A DNA stretch of 64,000 nucleotides, taken from JAPLDA01 sp043787975. Lineage in GTDB: Bacteria > Bacteroidota > Bacteroidia > AKYH767-A > 2013-40CM-41-45. Below the pieces are notes generated by a model. It was not told the DNA's origin. It ran no database searches and saw nothing but the letters and a program-made list of their open reading frames with translations. Positions 18,688-26,870 of the stretch are shown piece after piece. The stretch spans positions 45,984-109,983 of the forward strand of contig JAYVUK010000016.1 of NCBI GenBank assembly GCA_043787975.1, written 5' to 3'. Both the position numbers and the translations under genes were made by a program. Every line of letters starts with the position of its first letter. The first letter of the stretch is position 1.

Positions 18688-19860
18688 TTAATTGCTTCTG
18701 GCTTTCTTGATGAGTATGTTGTAAAGCGCCAGTGAAAAATATTTAATGTCAGTCCAAACCGGATTCTTTTCAGATGCGATCAGGTACTTCATTTCGGATG
18801 CTTGTATTTGTTCAATCGTTTTCGGAAGGTCCACGTAAAAAGGAGGAATTAAACCGGGTTTGTGTTGACTTCTTTTGTGTTTCAACTCGTCAGAATATAA
18901 ACTCAAATAATGCGAACTAAGCGGTCGCACACCGACCAGTTTTAAATCACCTTTGAACAGGTTATAAATCATCGGCAATTCGTCAATCCAATATTTACGG
19001 AACACCTTTCCCAAGGATGATATTCTAAAATCATCTTTCATTTTACCTCCTTCAGCAAGGTTATTTTTTGCGTACACATACTGCTGGATAAATTCAGAAT
19101 AGGCATGCATGGTTCTCATCTTGTAAACAAAAATCACTTTTCCGTTTTTACCGTGCCTGCGCATTTTGAAAATGGGACCATATAACAGCTCGCGGTCAAA
19201 CAAAGGTTTCTTCATTTTGCGCGCAACAAAATACAGGTTGTTTCCTATAAATTCTTTTGTCTCTACTTCAAATCCGGCTGCATACAAACGGCCGAGTGTT
19301 TCTGTTCTTGACAATACTTTATTACGTCCGCCTGTCAGGATAAAATAGATGGCGCGGGTTACCGGAAGTTTCGGAAACACACGCTTCAAAATAAAATCGA
19401 GTATGTAATAAATCTTGTTGATAACGGGTGGGAATTTTTTAAAGATACGTTGTCTGCGCAGGTATTTTGTTTCTACACAACCGATAAATTTTCCGCCTTC
19501 AGGCAAATGGTTGTTGACGGTATAGAAAAACTTATTAATCTCCTTTATATCGTTTACCCGTTTAAGATTAATAATCGTATCGAGATTTTGTGGAAGTTGA
19601 AGAACGCTCGTGCTTACTGACGTGCGAATAATAGACGTAGTTGAAAGAGAAAGATTACAATGTTTAGTGATGAAATTACGCACCTTATTGTCCATGCCAC
19701 CGATTTTTTCGAGGCGTGGTTTTGGCGTGTATTTTTTGCGGAGTTTTGTTTTTGAAGGAAAAAACTCAACCGACATTGCGCCTGTTCCGGCAATGGAGGG
19801 GACTTGTTTATAACGAGAAGAGAATTTGCTGATGAACACGTTTCTGTTAGTCTTTTTCAT
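18688..19860 (-). CDS. Polyprenyl-phosphate sugar-1-phosphate transferase with methyltransferase-like N-terminal domain
   Basis: The C-terminal half (about residues 190-390) is a bacterial sugar transferase core: FKMRRHGKNGK, YKMRTM, RKYWIDELPMIYNLFKGDLKLVGVRP and KPGLIPPF. This fold transfers a sugar phosphate from an NDP-sugar to undecaprenyl phosphate and primes repeat-unit synthesis. Family members usually have a hydrophobic re-entrant helix just before the core. Here the preceding text is LFDRELLYGPIFK with no obvious membrane segment. Residues of about 60-185 look like the remainder of an SAM-methyltransferase-like fold (INLKRVNDIKEINKFF, HLPEGGKFIGCVET, LGRLYAAGFEVETKEF), a fused arrangement I recall in Bacteroidota. 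It lies between DUF354 and wzi and has its own leader, so it may be transcribed separately from the main operon. Confidence 0.8.
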   Translation of the reverse strand: MKKTNRNVFISKFSSRYKQVPSIAGTGAMSVEFFPSKTKLRKKYTPKPRLEKIGGMDNKVRNFITKHCNLSLSTTSIIRTSVSTSVLQLPQNLDTIINLKRVNDIKEINKFFYTVNNHLPEGGKFIGCVETKYLRRQRIFKKFPPVINKIYYILDFILKRVFPKLPVTRAIYFILTGGRNKVLSRTETLGRLYAAGFEVETKEFIGNNLYFVARKMKKPLFDRELLYGPIFKMRRHGKNGKVIFVYKMRTMHAYSEFIQQYVYAKNNLAEGGKMKDDFRISSLGKVFRKYWIDELPMIYNLFKGDLKLVGVRPLSSHYLSLYSDELKHKRSQHKPGLIPPFYVDLPKTIEQIQASEMKYLIASEKNPVWTDIKYFSLALYNILIKKARSN

Positions 19861-20342
19861 ATTTCTCCTAATCCTTTATTTGATCTGAAATCAAATGTAA
19901 AAGGCTACTTAACCAATAAAAACTTTATTCTGTTAAACTTTTACCTGCTTTGGCTAAACAACGAATTAAGAGGGTGAAACAACCCTTTCGCTTGATGAGC
20001 GATGGTGTCATTTAAGAAAAATAAAGAGAGCTGGCTGCAATTACCGGTACGCAGTTTCCGGTAATGGGATGGAAGAAATTATGCAGCGAAATGTTTCATG
20101 TTTTGCCGGAGTAGATTTTTGTCCTTGCCGTGTTAGTTTTTAATAGTTAAGTTTTGTTTGATCCGGTAAAAATAAAAATAATTATTAATAAACCAGTGTT
20201 AATAAATAATTATTTAAAATGTATGGTGAAGTAAATATCAACTCTGAATTCAGAATCAGGTGGTTGATGGACTTCATTCGGCTGCGATTGCAGCAGCGAG
20301 GGGATGCTTTTAAAAGGATGTTTAGCGCTTACAAGAAATACT
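19861..20342. other. 480-bp gap between the DUF354 gene and the sugar transferase gene
   Basis: The left two thirds are AT-rich and likely contain the promoter region of the sugar transferase gene. The right third (20219-20353) is more GC-rich and carries a possible 44-codon ORF on the + strand. No RNA gene or mobile element was recognised. Confidence 0.5.
19892..19899 (-). promoter_or_regulatory. Candidate -7 box for the sugar transferase gene
   Basis: The minus-strand sequence TACATTTG matches TAnnTTTG exactly, 32 bp before the start at 19860. A TTG lies upstream but with only 14 nt of spacing, shorter than the usual 19-21. It is tentative evidence that the last two genes of the locus have their own promoter. 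Confidence 0.35.
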
Positions 20343-20353
20343 TTACGGAATGA
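20219..20353 (+). CDS. Possible 44-residue basic small protein, opposite strand
   Basis: An ATG at 20219 opens a 44-codon frame to TGA at 20351-20353. The product has mixed basic/hydrophobic helical text (RWLMDFIRLRL, KRMFSAYKKYF). Its base composition is distinctly richer in G+C than the flanking AT-rich gap. It converges on and overlaps the 3' end of the DUF354 gene by 11 bp. I know no family for it and see no ribosome-binding signal. It may be chance or a decayed gene end. Confidence 0.25.
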   Translation: MYGEVNINSEFRIRWLMDFIRLRLQQRGDAFKRMFSAYKKYFTE

Positions 20354-21398
20354 TTGCCGGATAGTTTTCGAGTAATGAAACCATGAATTGCGTCAGGTCA
20401 ATTTTTTCCCTGAGCATCTTTTCTCTACGCTGATGCCATTCATTTTTTAAACCCGGAGTAGCTAACAGTTCATCCACCTTCCGAAAAAGTTTTTCAGGCA
20501 TATCGGTTTTAATTCCGTAGGTGAGTTTGTAACGGTGTTCCAGTTCTTCGAGGTAACTAAGCCGACCAACAAAGTCGTTGAAGCGTAATGCGGGCGTTCC
20601 CAGCACCGCTGCTTCGGCAGTCATCGTTTGGCTATCGCCAATGTACATGTCAGCCAATGCGAGCGCATCGTGCATATCAAGCGGATTGATACGAATGCGG
20701 TATTTTTCAAATTGCGATTCAAGCGGGCGTTCGGAGGTAATGAACACATTTCCGTGTTTCAGCAGACGATCAATTAACTGTTGTGCAATGTCTGTTGTAA
20801 TACCAGTCCTGCCTTTGTCGTGGTATGCATTCAACTGTGCAAAACGAAGAATAAAGTTTTTCTGTTCGAGGTCAAAAATCTTTTTTACTTTTTCCGGATC
20901 AGGAATAAAACGATACGGATGGAGGTAGGCTAACTCATGGTAGCTTTCATACCCGATTTTTTTCCTGCTCCATTTCCAGGCACTGCAACAGTTGGGACAA
21001 ATAAGACTGGTAGCCAGCGGCCCTGCGATGTATGCAAAGGACGGAGCGATTTCAAAATCATCCTCGAAAAAAATGTACGAGGGGATGTTATGCAACTTAC
21101 CTATCAATGCCAATTCAGCAGCTGAACCAACCAGTATATCCGGACGATTCTTTTTTACAATTCGTGACAGCTTAATTAATCGTTGAACAAAACTTTTCGC
21201 AATGTTGATATTGCCATCTTTTCTTGGCCCGGAAGAAAGATTGATATACTGCATGCCTGCATCCTGTACTAATTTCTCCAGTATGTCTTTACTTTTTATC
21301 ACAATGGTGACAGCATGATTTTTCTTACGAAGCGCTTTAATCGTCTCTTTGAAAAGATGAAAATGAGCAGGGTGACCGAGGTAAACAAGTAGTTTCAT
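20343..21398 (-). CDS. DUF354 family protein, GT-B/UDP-GlcNAc epimerase-like
   Basis: This 351-residue protein begins MKLLVYLGHPAHFHLFKETI, the typical DUF354 opening with a Rossmann-like GT-B fold. IVGSAAELALIGK-type text and the C-terminal LADMYIGDSQTMTAEAAVLGTPALRFNDF correspond to the nucleotide-binding C-domain of the glycosyltransferase B / UDP-GlcNAc 2-epimerase superfamily. DUF354 proteins are common in surface polysaccharide loci but their exact reaction is not settled. It may be a glycosyltransferase or act on an NDP-sugar. It is the last gene of the continuous operon, 22 bp after luxC. Confidence 0.8.
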   Translation of the reverse strand: MKLLVYLGHPAHFHLFKETIKALRKKNHAVTIVIKSKDILEKLVQDAGMQYINLSSGPRKDGNINIAKSFVQRLIKLSRIVKKNRPDILVGSAAELALIGKLHNIPSYIFFEDDFEIAPSFAYIAGPLATSLICPNCCSAWKWSRKKIGYESYHELAYLHPYRFIPDPEKVKKIFDLEQKNFILRFAQLNAYHDKGRTGITTDIAQQLIDRLLKHGNVFITSERPLESQFEKYRIRINPLDMHDALALADMYIGDSQTMTAEAAVLGTPALRFNDFVGRLSYLEELEHRYKLTYGIKTDMPEKLFRKVDELLATPGLKNEWHQRREKMLREKIDLTQFMVSLLENYPAIIP

Positions 21399-21420
21399 GG
21401 TTGAAAAAATTTACAACGGT

Positions 21421-22656
21421 TTAAACAATGTAACGTTTGCAACACAACTCTTCAAACAAATTGTAACCATCCCAGATGTAATGAAAATCCAGTGCTTTGC
21501 CAACAGGAACGAGGCGATCAATTCCTATTCCTGAAGTTAACTGAACGACCGATTCAATTTCATTTTGATTCAATCCGAAATAACTTACTGTTTGAACTTT
21601 GGGATTTATGTACGTCAACAGTTCCCTTACTGTTGAAATATTTTTCGTGTAAAACAATCCGCCACCACACGTCCCTGCCGCATTCTCATTGTTATTGAGC
21701 TCAGCAAATACAATCCGATTGTCATCTCCATGCACGCTATTTATTTTTCCACCAATCGCATCTTCTGCCAGTTGATTTAATTTCAGTGATGCAAGTGAAT
21801 TCATGTCGGCATCATATTTTTTCACCACAACTTTTTTTGTATCCTGGTAAAATTCTCTTTCGAATCGTTCGCTGTCGTTCTTGCTTCCCAGGATAAAAAT
21901 TGCCTGCGGACACGAACAACCTTTCTGGTTAAATGAATAGGAATCATTGTAAAACTTCGCTGTCGTTTCTGCTTTTTCTTTTTCGCTTAATGCCAAATAT
22001 GCTGATGCCTTGAAAAGCGAATACGAAACACGGTCAGCAAAAACAATGTCCTTTGTTCGTGGCGATGTTTGCAATGCTTTGAAAATTTTTATCGTCTCGT
22101 CTCCTCCCCAGATGATGCGTGCGTCAGCCTGCAGAGAAAAAAATTCATTGATGGATTCGTCATGTCCGTAGGTTACGATGCTGATGTATTCTTTGAAAAT
22201 TTTGTTCTCACTCTTTGCAAGTACAGCATTGATCACATCAAATAGTGTATCCAAATGAGGAGAGCTTTGTTGCTGCGAAACACGGATCACATTTTTATTT
22301 CCCATCAGCAAAGCAACTGCGCAACTGTACATGAACATCGTTTCGACATTCGAGGGACAAACATGAAAGACGGTTCCTACAGGCGACACGTTGTAATTTT
22401 TATTTTCGAGGATGCGCGAATTCTCTTTGACGAACTGATTGATATTTCCTTTACGTAACCAGAAACCGAGCGCAGCCATTTCCGGAATGCGATTCAGTTC
22501 CGTTGAATTCAACACGGCTTTTGAAATGGCATCGAGGAATCCAATCGTCTGCTCATCGAAAATTTTCAACGACACAGACGTTTTCTGTAACGCAACAATG
22601 TCTTCTTGGTTGAGGATTTTCCTTTCGGGCGATATTTGTGAAACTGTTTTCGTCAC
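21421..22656 (-). CDS. LuxC-like acyl-CoA/acyl-protein reductase
   Basis: This 411-residue protein belongs to the LuxC family, a branch of the aldehyde dehydrogenase superfamily. It shows FHVCPSNVETMFMYSCAVALLMGN near residue 100 and the catalytic-Cys segment FNQKGCSCPQAIF near residue 250, where the acyl thioester forms before NADPH reduction. In luminous bacteria LuxC reduces acyl groups delivered by LuxE to a fatty aldehyde. Here luxE lies one gene upstream in the operon and luxAB are absent, so the aldehyde must serve another purpose. Its place inside a polysaccharide locus suggests modification of a sugar or lipid precursor, which is inference. Confidence 0.85.
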   Translation of the reverse strand: MTKTVSQISPERKILNQEDIVALQKTSVSLKIFDEQTIGFLDAISKAVLNSTELNRIPEMAALGFWLRKGNINQFVKENSRILENKNYNVSPVGTVFHVCPSNVETMFMYSCAVALLMGNKNVIRVSQQQSSPHLDTLFDVINAVLAKSENKIFKEYISIVTYGHDESINEFFSLQADARIIWGGDETIKIFKALQTSPRTKDIVFADRVSYSLFKASAYLALSEKEKAETTAKFYNDSYSFNQKGCSCPQAIFILGSKNDSERFEREFYQDTKKVVVKKYDADMNSLASLKLNQLAEDAIGGKINSVHGDDNRIVFAELNNNENAAGTCGGGLFYTKNISTVRELLTYINPKVQTVSYFGLNQNEIESVVQLTSGIGIDRLVPVGKALDFHYIWDGYNLFEELCCKRYIV

Positions 22657-22663
22657 TCTGCTT

Positions 22664-23383
22664 TTAAATTAATTGAAAGGCAACCTGGTGATAATTGTTG
22701 ACAGCACCTATCACCTCGTAGCTAATGTTGTACGATTGTGTCACATCCATAAACGCACGGAACTCCGATTTGGCAACGCTGAACTCATCGAAGATCAACA
22801 CGTCTCCTTTTTTCAATTTCGTTGCAAGTGTTGTCAGCACATACAAGGTGGAACTGTACAAGTCAGCATCGAGATGCAAAATATTTTTTTTGTTGAAAGA
22901 AGTCTTCTCAATAAATTTATCCAAGGTATCCTGGAACAATCCTTTTTCAAAACTGCAGCGCACATCGTTCATCTCCGGAGCTTTTCCTTCGGTAGAAAAA
23001 TGTCCTTTCTGGTAACGGAAATTCCAGTCTTCAGGCAAACCGGTAAACGTATCAAAACCGGTAAAGCGGGAATCGGGGTTTTTATTTTTTTCCACCCACC
23101 ACTTTATCGATTCGCCTTTGAACACTCCGAATTCGAGATATAAAATTTCTCTCTCCAAATGCAGGTGATCAAACACAAACTGGTACAAGCCAAACCTTCG
23201 TTCAGCACCTATCTCTAAATCTTTGTAGAGAAAATTTTTATCCTGGTCGCTGCACCACTTTGAAAACTTCGAGTAATAACCAAGCGTCAATAGCCCGTCA
23301 GCAAAGGGTTGAATAAGCTTGTGCAATTTCAGTTTTAAAAAATATCCTTTTACTTTCCTCCTGAACCAAATTTTAAACGTCAT
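22664..23383 (-). CDS. TylF/MycF-like SAM-dependent methyltransferase
   Basis: This 239-residue protein has YLEFGVFKGESIKWW (motif I region), FTGFDTFTGLPEDW (acidic loop), HLDADLYSSTLYVLTTL (metal-binding Asp, as in TylF/MycF) and DVLIFDEF. TylF/MycF enzymes methylate sugar hydroxyls using a divalent metal, so sugar O-methylation is a sensible guess. It sits between luxC and luxE with only short gaps on either side, so it may instead act in the acyl module. It is predicted to be cytoplasmic. Confidence 0.8.
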   Translation of the reverse strand: MTFKIWFRRKVKGYFLKLKLHKLIQPFADGLLTLGYYSKFSKWCSDQDKNFLYKDLEIGAERRFGLYQFVFDHLHLEREILYLEFGVFKGESIKWWVEKNKNPDSRFTGFDTFTGLPEDWNFRYQKGHFSTEGKAPEMNDVRCSFEKGLFQDTLDKFIEKTSFNKKNILHLDADLYSSTLYVLTTLATKLKKGDVLIFDEFSVAKSEFRAFMDVTQSYNISYEVIGAVNNYHQVAFQLI

Positions 23384-23416
23384 ATTTCTTGATCAATTAT
23401 TTTTATCACAACACGC

Positions 23417-24481
23417 TCAGGCACTTTGCGCAAATGTATCACTACATCCGCGCAGGTCGGCCTTTTTCGTCCTGCCCAATATTTTAAAATATTTTCCTTT
23501 CCATGCAAGATCATCTTCTCCCATACAAACACCGATGTCCTCGGTAAGAATCGAATGTCCCGGGTAACTTTTCGGGAGCACACTGATCACCTGTACTAGT
23601 CCCTTTTCGCCATTTTTCTGAACTGAGAAATCAACAGGGTTCCGGATGATGATGTCAGAAAAATTCGGGCAGTGTAAAAAACCTTTTTCATTTTCAAGGT
23701 AGACGGATCCCACCTGTTCAACCATTCCATAGAAATTATAAACCTGTCTCAATCCGAATTTTTCTTCGAGTTGTTTTTTGAAAACGTTATCGTCAACCTG
23801 CAATTCATTCATCTTCTTCCAGCCACCGCTGTGCATCAGGATTGCATTGCTTAAATCAATTTTCACATCCGGGTTTAAAAATAAATATTGCCAGATCATA
23901 AAAGTAAAACCGAAAAGAAAAATTTTCTGCCCATTGAATTGCGAAGTGAAATTTTTCAAAGCGACTTTATCAATTTCAAAATTTTCATCCAATACATATT
24001 CGTGGTTCTTTCCGAACACTGACATACCCAGAATTCCGGCGCCACGTGCTGAAAAAGTATTCCGATCCTTGATCACACTTTTAGAATCCACAATGAGCAT
24101 TGGCAAACGGCTCTTTCCTAAAATGTGCGTCATTATTTTTGACAATGCAACTGCCTGCAAATTTGCTGTCGCACGATCAAGCACTACTTTACTTGGCACA
24201 TCACCTGTTGTTCCGCTGGACGTAAGCACCTTATAAACCTCACTGTCAGCAACGCTTTTCAGCGTATGTGTTTTAAAAAGACTGACCGGAAGAAACGGCA
24301 ATTCTTCCACCGATGAAATATTTTGTTTTCCTTTAAAAATTACTTCATTAATTTTTTTGTATTCATCACTTGCAGCCAAATGCAACTGATGCAATTGATT
24401 CAACAAATCAAGCGTGTATTTTTTTTTCTCTTCTTTAGCGAGTGAGTATTGCGCTAAATTCAAGTAGTCATCAATTACCAT
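23417..24481 (-). CDS. LuxE-like acyl-protein synthetase
   Basis: The chosen start at 24481 (MVIDDYLNLAQYSL) gives 354 residues and an 11-bp overlap with the upstream ligase gene. The longer frame to 24556 lies inside that gene. Family marks are LTSSGTTGDVPSKV (adenylate-forming P-loop), SGGWKKM, FYGMVEQVG and the C-terminal GRTKKADLRGCSDT. The last carries the Cys that accepts the acyl group in LuxE enzymes. LuxE activates a carboxylic acid as acyl-AMP and passes it to its own Cys for reduction by LuxC. It is encoded with an ACP, an SDR and a second AMP-ligase, so the substrate may be a carrier-bound hydroxy or keto acid rather than a common fatty acid. Confidence 0.85.
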   Translation of the reverse strand: MVIDDYLNLAQYSLAKEEKKKYTLDLLNQLHQLHLAASDEYKKINEVIFKGKQNISSVEELPFLPVSLFKTHTLKSVADSEVYKVLTSSGTTGDVPSKVVLDRATANLQAVALSKIMTHILGKSRLPMLIVDSKSVIKDRNTFSARGAGILGMSVFGKNHEYVLDENFEIDKVALKNFTSQFNGQKIFLFGFTFMIWQYLFLNPDVKIDLSNAILMHSGGWKKMNELQVDDNVFKKQLEEKFGLRQVYNFYGMVEQVGSVYLENEKGFLHCPNFSDIIIRNPVDFSVQKNGEKGLVQVISVLPKSYPGHSILTEDIGVCMGEDDLAWKGKYFKILGRTKKADLRGCSDTFAQSA

Positions 24482-25862
24482 GTTGCTCAATGAATTTAGT
24501 GTAATTGATTTTTTTATTTTCAGTGAGCGGGATTTGATCCAATTGCTTGATGGCAATCACACTCGGATGAATTGCATACTGTGAAAAAAGAAATTGCGAA
24601 ATAATTTTATCATCGCCGGTATAATTCTTCACACCGATCAACAGAATTTTATCGTCCACGCCCGTGCAAATAAAAGATGAATCAGGAAATTTTTCATTCA
24701 GCATTTTTTCGATCTCATCCAGATTCATTCTTGTACCAAATAATTTAATGATCCGTTTTATCCGCCCAGAAATGTAAAAGTATCCGTCTCCGTCAAGCCA
24801 TGCAATATCGCCCGTTCGCAGTGGTTGCTCCGGTGAAAATGCTTCCAGGTCTTTCCATCCGTTTGCATATCCGCCAAAGACATTTTCTCCGTAATACAGC
24901 AATTCATTTGTCTCTTTGTCAATCTCAAATCGTCCGTTCGTGACAGGTTTGCCGATTGACATTTTTTTCTCTGAAAGTAATTTCGGATCAAGGTAAGCCA
25001 TTCGCGCTGTTGCTTCCGTTTGTCCGTACATGATGTAAAATTGCGTTTGATTTTTTTCCGAAAAATCACAAAAAACACTGACCAGGTTTTCATTTAATTT
25101 CCCTCCTGCCACCGTCATATATTTTAAAAAAGGAAATGATCTCTTTGTAAAACCTGTCCTGTAAAGTGTTTCATAAACATAGGGAACACCTGCGAGGCTT
25201 GTACATTCGTACTTTTCAAAATCATTCCAGAAATCCTTTTGAAGAATATCCTTCGTGCTACAAATCATTTTTCCACCTGCAATGGAATTGGTAATCAACA
25301 CCGACAATCCGTAGGAATAATGAATGGGCAAATTCAACGGTGTTACATCCGCCGCTGTAACCGGAAGATAATCGAGAATTGCCTTTGCATTGCTGACCAG
25401 GTTCTTTTCAGAAATCTTGACAAACTTCGGAGAGCCTGTGGTGCCGGATGTATTCAGCAAAAGTTTTAATTCAGGATTTATTTTTTGTTCATTCTTTATA
25501 TCACAAACAAATATTTCAAGTGATGAATTTATTTTTTTGTGACCATAATTTTGAATCTCATTTCTTTTCCGGTCATAAATAAAATAGGGACGATAAAGCG
25601 ATTCAAGTGTTTGTTTAAACTCCGGTTTTAAATTGTGACTTAACAGCGCAACAGCGTGTTTGCTATGAAAGAAATTCCAGAATGCGGTGATTGAATGAAT
25701 CGAATTATCCAGGTATAAAAACGCAATCTTTTTTTCCGATGCATTGATCACATCCGATGAAAAAAGGATTTCATCAAAATGAAAAGATTCATTTGTTTCA
25801 GGATTGATATACTGAAGATTTTTATTCGCCTTTACCAATGAAATCAATCCTGACATAGTCAC
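24471..25862 (-). CDS. AMP-dependent acyl/aminoacyl ligase (ANL superfamily)
   Basis: This 463-residue protein has TSGTTGSPK (residues 138-146) as the ATP-binding loop, YIMYGQTEATARM as the A5 motif, RTGDIAWLDGDGYFYISGRIKRIIK as A7/A8, and PLTENKKINYTKF carrying the A10 Lys. It is shorter than typical acyl-CoA synthetases, like the stand-alone ligases that load acyl carrier proteins. It is followed by luxE and preceded by SDR and ACP genes with gaps of 0-3 bp, so a carrier-protein loading role is likely. Confidence 0.85.
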   Translation of the reverse strand: MTMSGLISLVKANKNLQYINPETNESFHFDEILFSSDVINASEKKIAFLYLDNSIHSITAFWNFFHSKHAVALLSHNLKPEFKQTLESLYRPYFIYDRKRNEIQNYGHKKINSSLEIFVCDIKNEQKINPELKLLLNTSGTTGSPKFVKISEKNLVSNAKAILDYLPVTAADVTPLNLPIHYSYGLSVLITNSIAGGKMICSTKDILQKDFWNDFEKYECTSLAGVPYVYETLYRTGFTKRSFPFLKYMTVAGGKLNENLVSVFCDFSEKNQTQFYIMYGQTEATARMAYLDPKLLSEKKMSIGKPVTNGRFEIDKETNELLYYGENVFGGYANGWKDLEAFSPEQPLRTGDIAWLDGDGYFYISGRIKRIIKLFGTRMNLDEIEKMLNEKFPDSSFICTGVDDKILLIGVKNYTGDDKIISQFLFSQYAIHPSVIAIKQLDQIPLTENKKINYTKFIEQHGN

Positions 25863-25864
25863 AA

Positions 25865-26608
25865 CTATAGTATCATTCCTCCGTCAACACCAATGATCTG
25901 ACCGGTCACATACAAAGAAAGATCGGAAGCCAAAAATAAAATAGTCTTCGCAACCTCTTCTGGTGTCCCGATTTTTTTCATACCGATCGACTGAATATTT
26001 TTTTCGTAAAATTTCTTATCCATGCTTTGTGTCATCTCTGTATCAATAAAACCGGGCGCTACAGCATTCACACGAATGTTGAGTGACGCCAATTCTTTAC
26101 TGAGTGATTTTGTAAAACCGATGACAGCACTTTTACTGGAAGCATAAACGGATTGCCCGAGATTGCCTTCCACTCCGACAATGGAACTCAGGTTGATGAT
26201 GCTGCCACCTCTTTTCTTCAGCATTGATTTCACAGCCAGTTGCGCAGTGTTAATGGTTCCGAACACATTCGTTCCGTAAATTTCATGAACCAGGCTTTGC
26301 TGCACCATTTGTATCACTGCATCTTTCATGATGCCGGCATTGTTCACCAAAGCATCGAGGTAAATTTTCTGATGATTCAATACATCAAAAACTTTTTTCA
26401 ACTCTTCATACACGCTAACATCAGCCTGGTAGACCGTTGCCTTTCCAGGCGTCTTCGATTCGATTTCTTTTTTTAACTCTTCCAGCAAATTCAAACTGCG
26501 CGCAAGTAAAATTACCTGCGCACCTTCCTGCGCAAACAACAATGCAGTCGCTCTCCCGATTCCTTTGGAAGCGCCTGTAATCATTACTGTTTTGTTATCG
26601 AGAAGCAT
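25865..26608 (-). CDS. SDR oxidoreductase, FabG-like 3-oxoacyl-carrier reductase
   Basis: This 247-residue classical SDR has TGASKGIG at 11-18 for NAD(P)H binding, NNAG at 89-92, Ser141/142, and the YxxxK pair Tyr155/Lys159 (SVYASSK). The C-terminus YVTGQIIGVDGGMIL is typical of FabG-type enzymes. It overlaps the ACP gene by one base, which argues that it reduces a 3-oxoacyl group on that ACP. A sugar substrate remains possible. Confidence 0.85.
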   Translation of the reverse strand: MLLDNKTVMITGASKGIGRATALLFAQEGAQVILLARSLNLLEELKKEIESKTPGKATVYQADVSVYEELKKVFDVLNHQKIYLDALVNNAGIMKDAVIQMVQQSLVHEIYGTNVFGTINTAQLAVKSMLKKRGGSIINLSSIVGVEGNLGQSVYASSKSAVIGFTKSLSKELASLNIRVNAVAPGFIDTEMTQSMDKKFYEKNIQSIGMKKIGTPEEVAKTILFLASDLSLYVTGQIIGVDGGMIL

Positions 26609-26847
26609 CAGAAGGTGATGTTATATTTTTTTAAAATGTCTTTCGCTTTCGCAACGGAACTCATGTCGATCACATCATCGGTATCAATGGACACATCAAA
26701 TGTTTCTTCGATGCGGCTGATCAATACCATGTGTGAAATAGAATCCCACTCCGGAATACTTTGATACATCAGTGAATCTTTTACCATGCTGCCATCAATC
26801 GTCAGTGCATCTGAAAAAGCAGTCGTTAATTTTTCTGTATTCGTCAT
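26608..26847 (-). CDS. Acyl carrier protein
   Basis: This 79-residue acidic protein has the phosphopantetheine attachment context EWDSISHMVLISRIEE (Ser36) and a standard four-helix ACP length. It is not the housekeeping acpP, since it sits in a polysaccharide locus next to its own reductase and ligase. It probably carries the acyl group that is later reduced by LuxC or transferred to a sugar by the LbH acyltransferase encoded just before it. Confidence 0.9.
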   Translation of the reverse strand: MTNTEKLTTAFSDALTIDGSMVKDSLMYQSIPEWDSISHMVLISRIEETFDVSIDTDDVIDMSSVAKAKDILKKYNITF

Positions 26848-26870
26848 AGCTGTTTTTGCGCAATTATTTT

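Noticed and set aside
21421..24481. luxC and luxE as part of a bioluminescence operon
   Set aside because: No luciferase (luxA/luxB), luxD or flavin reductase gene is present; the neighbours are ACP, SDR, ligase and polysaccharide genes.
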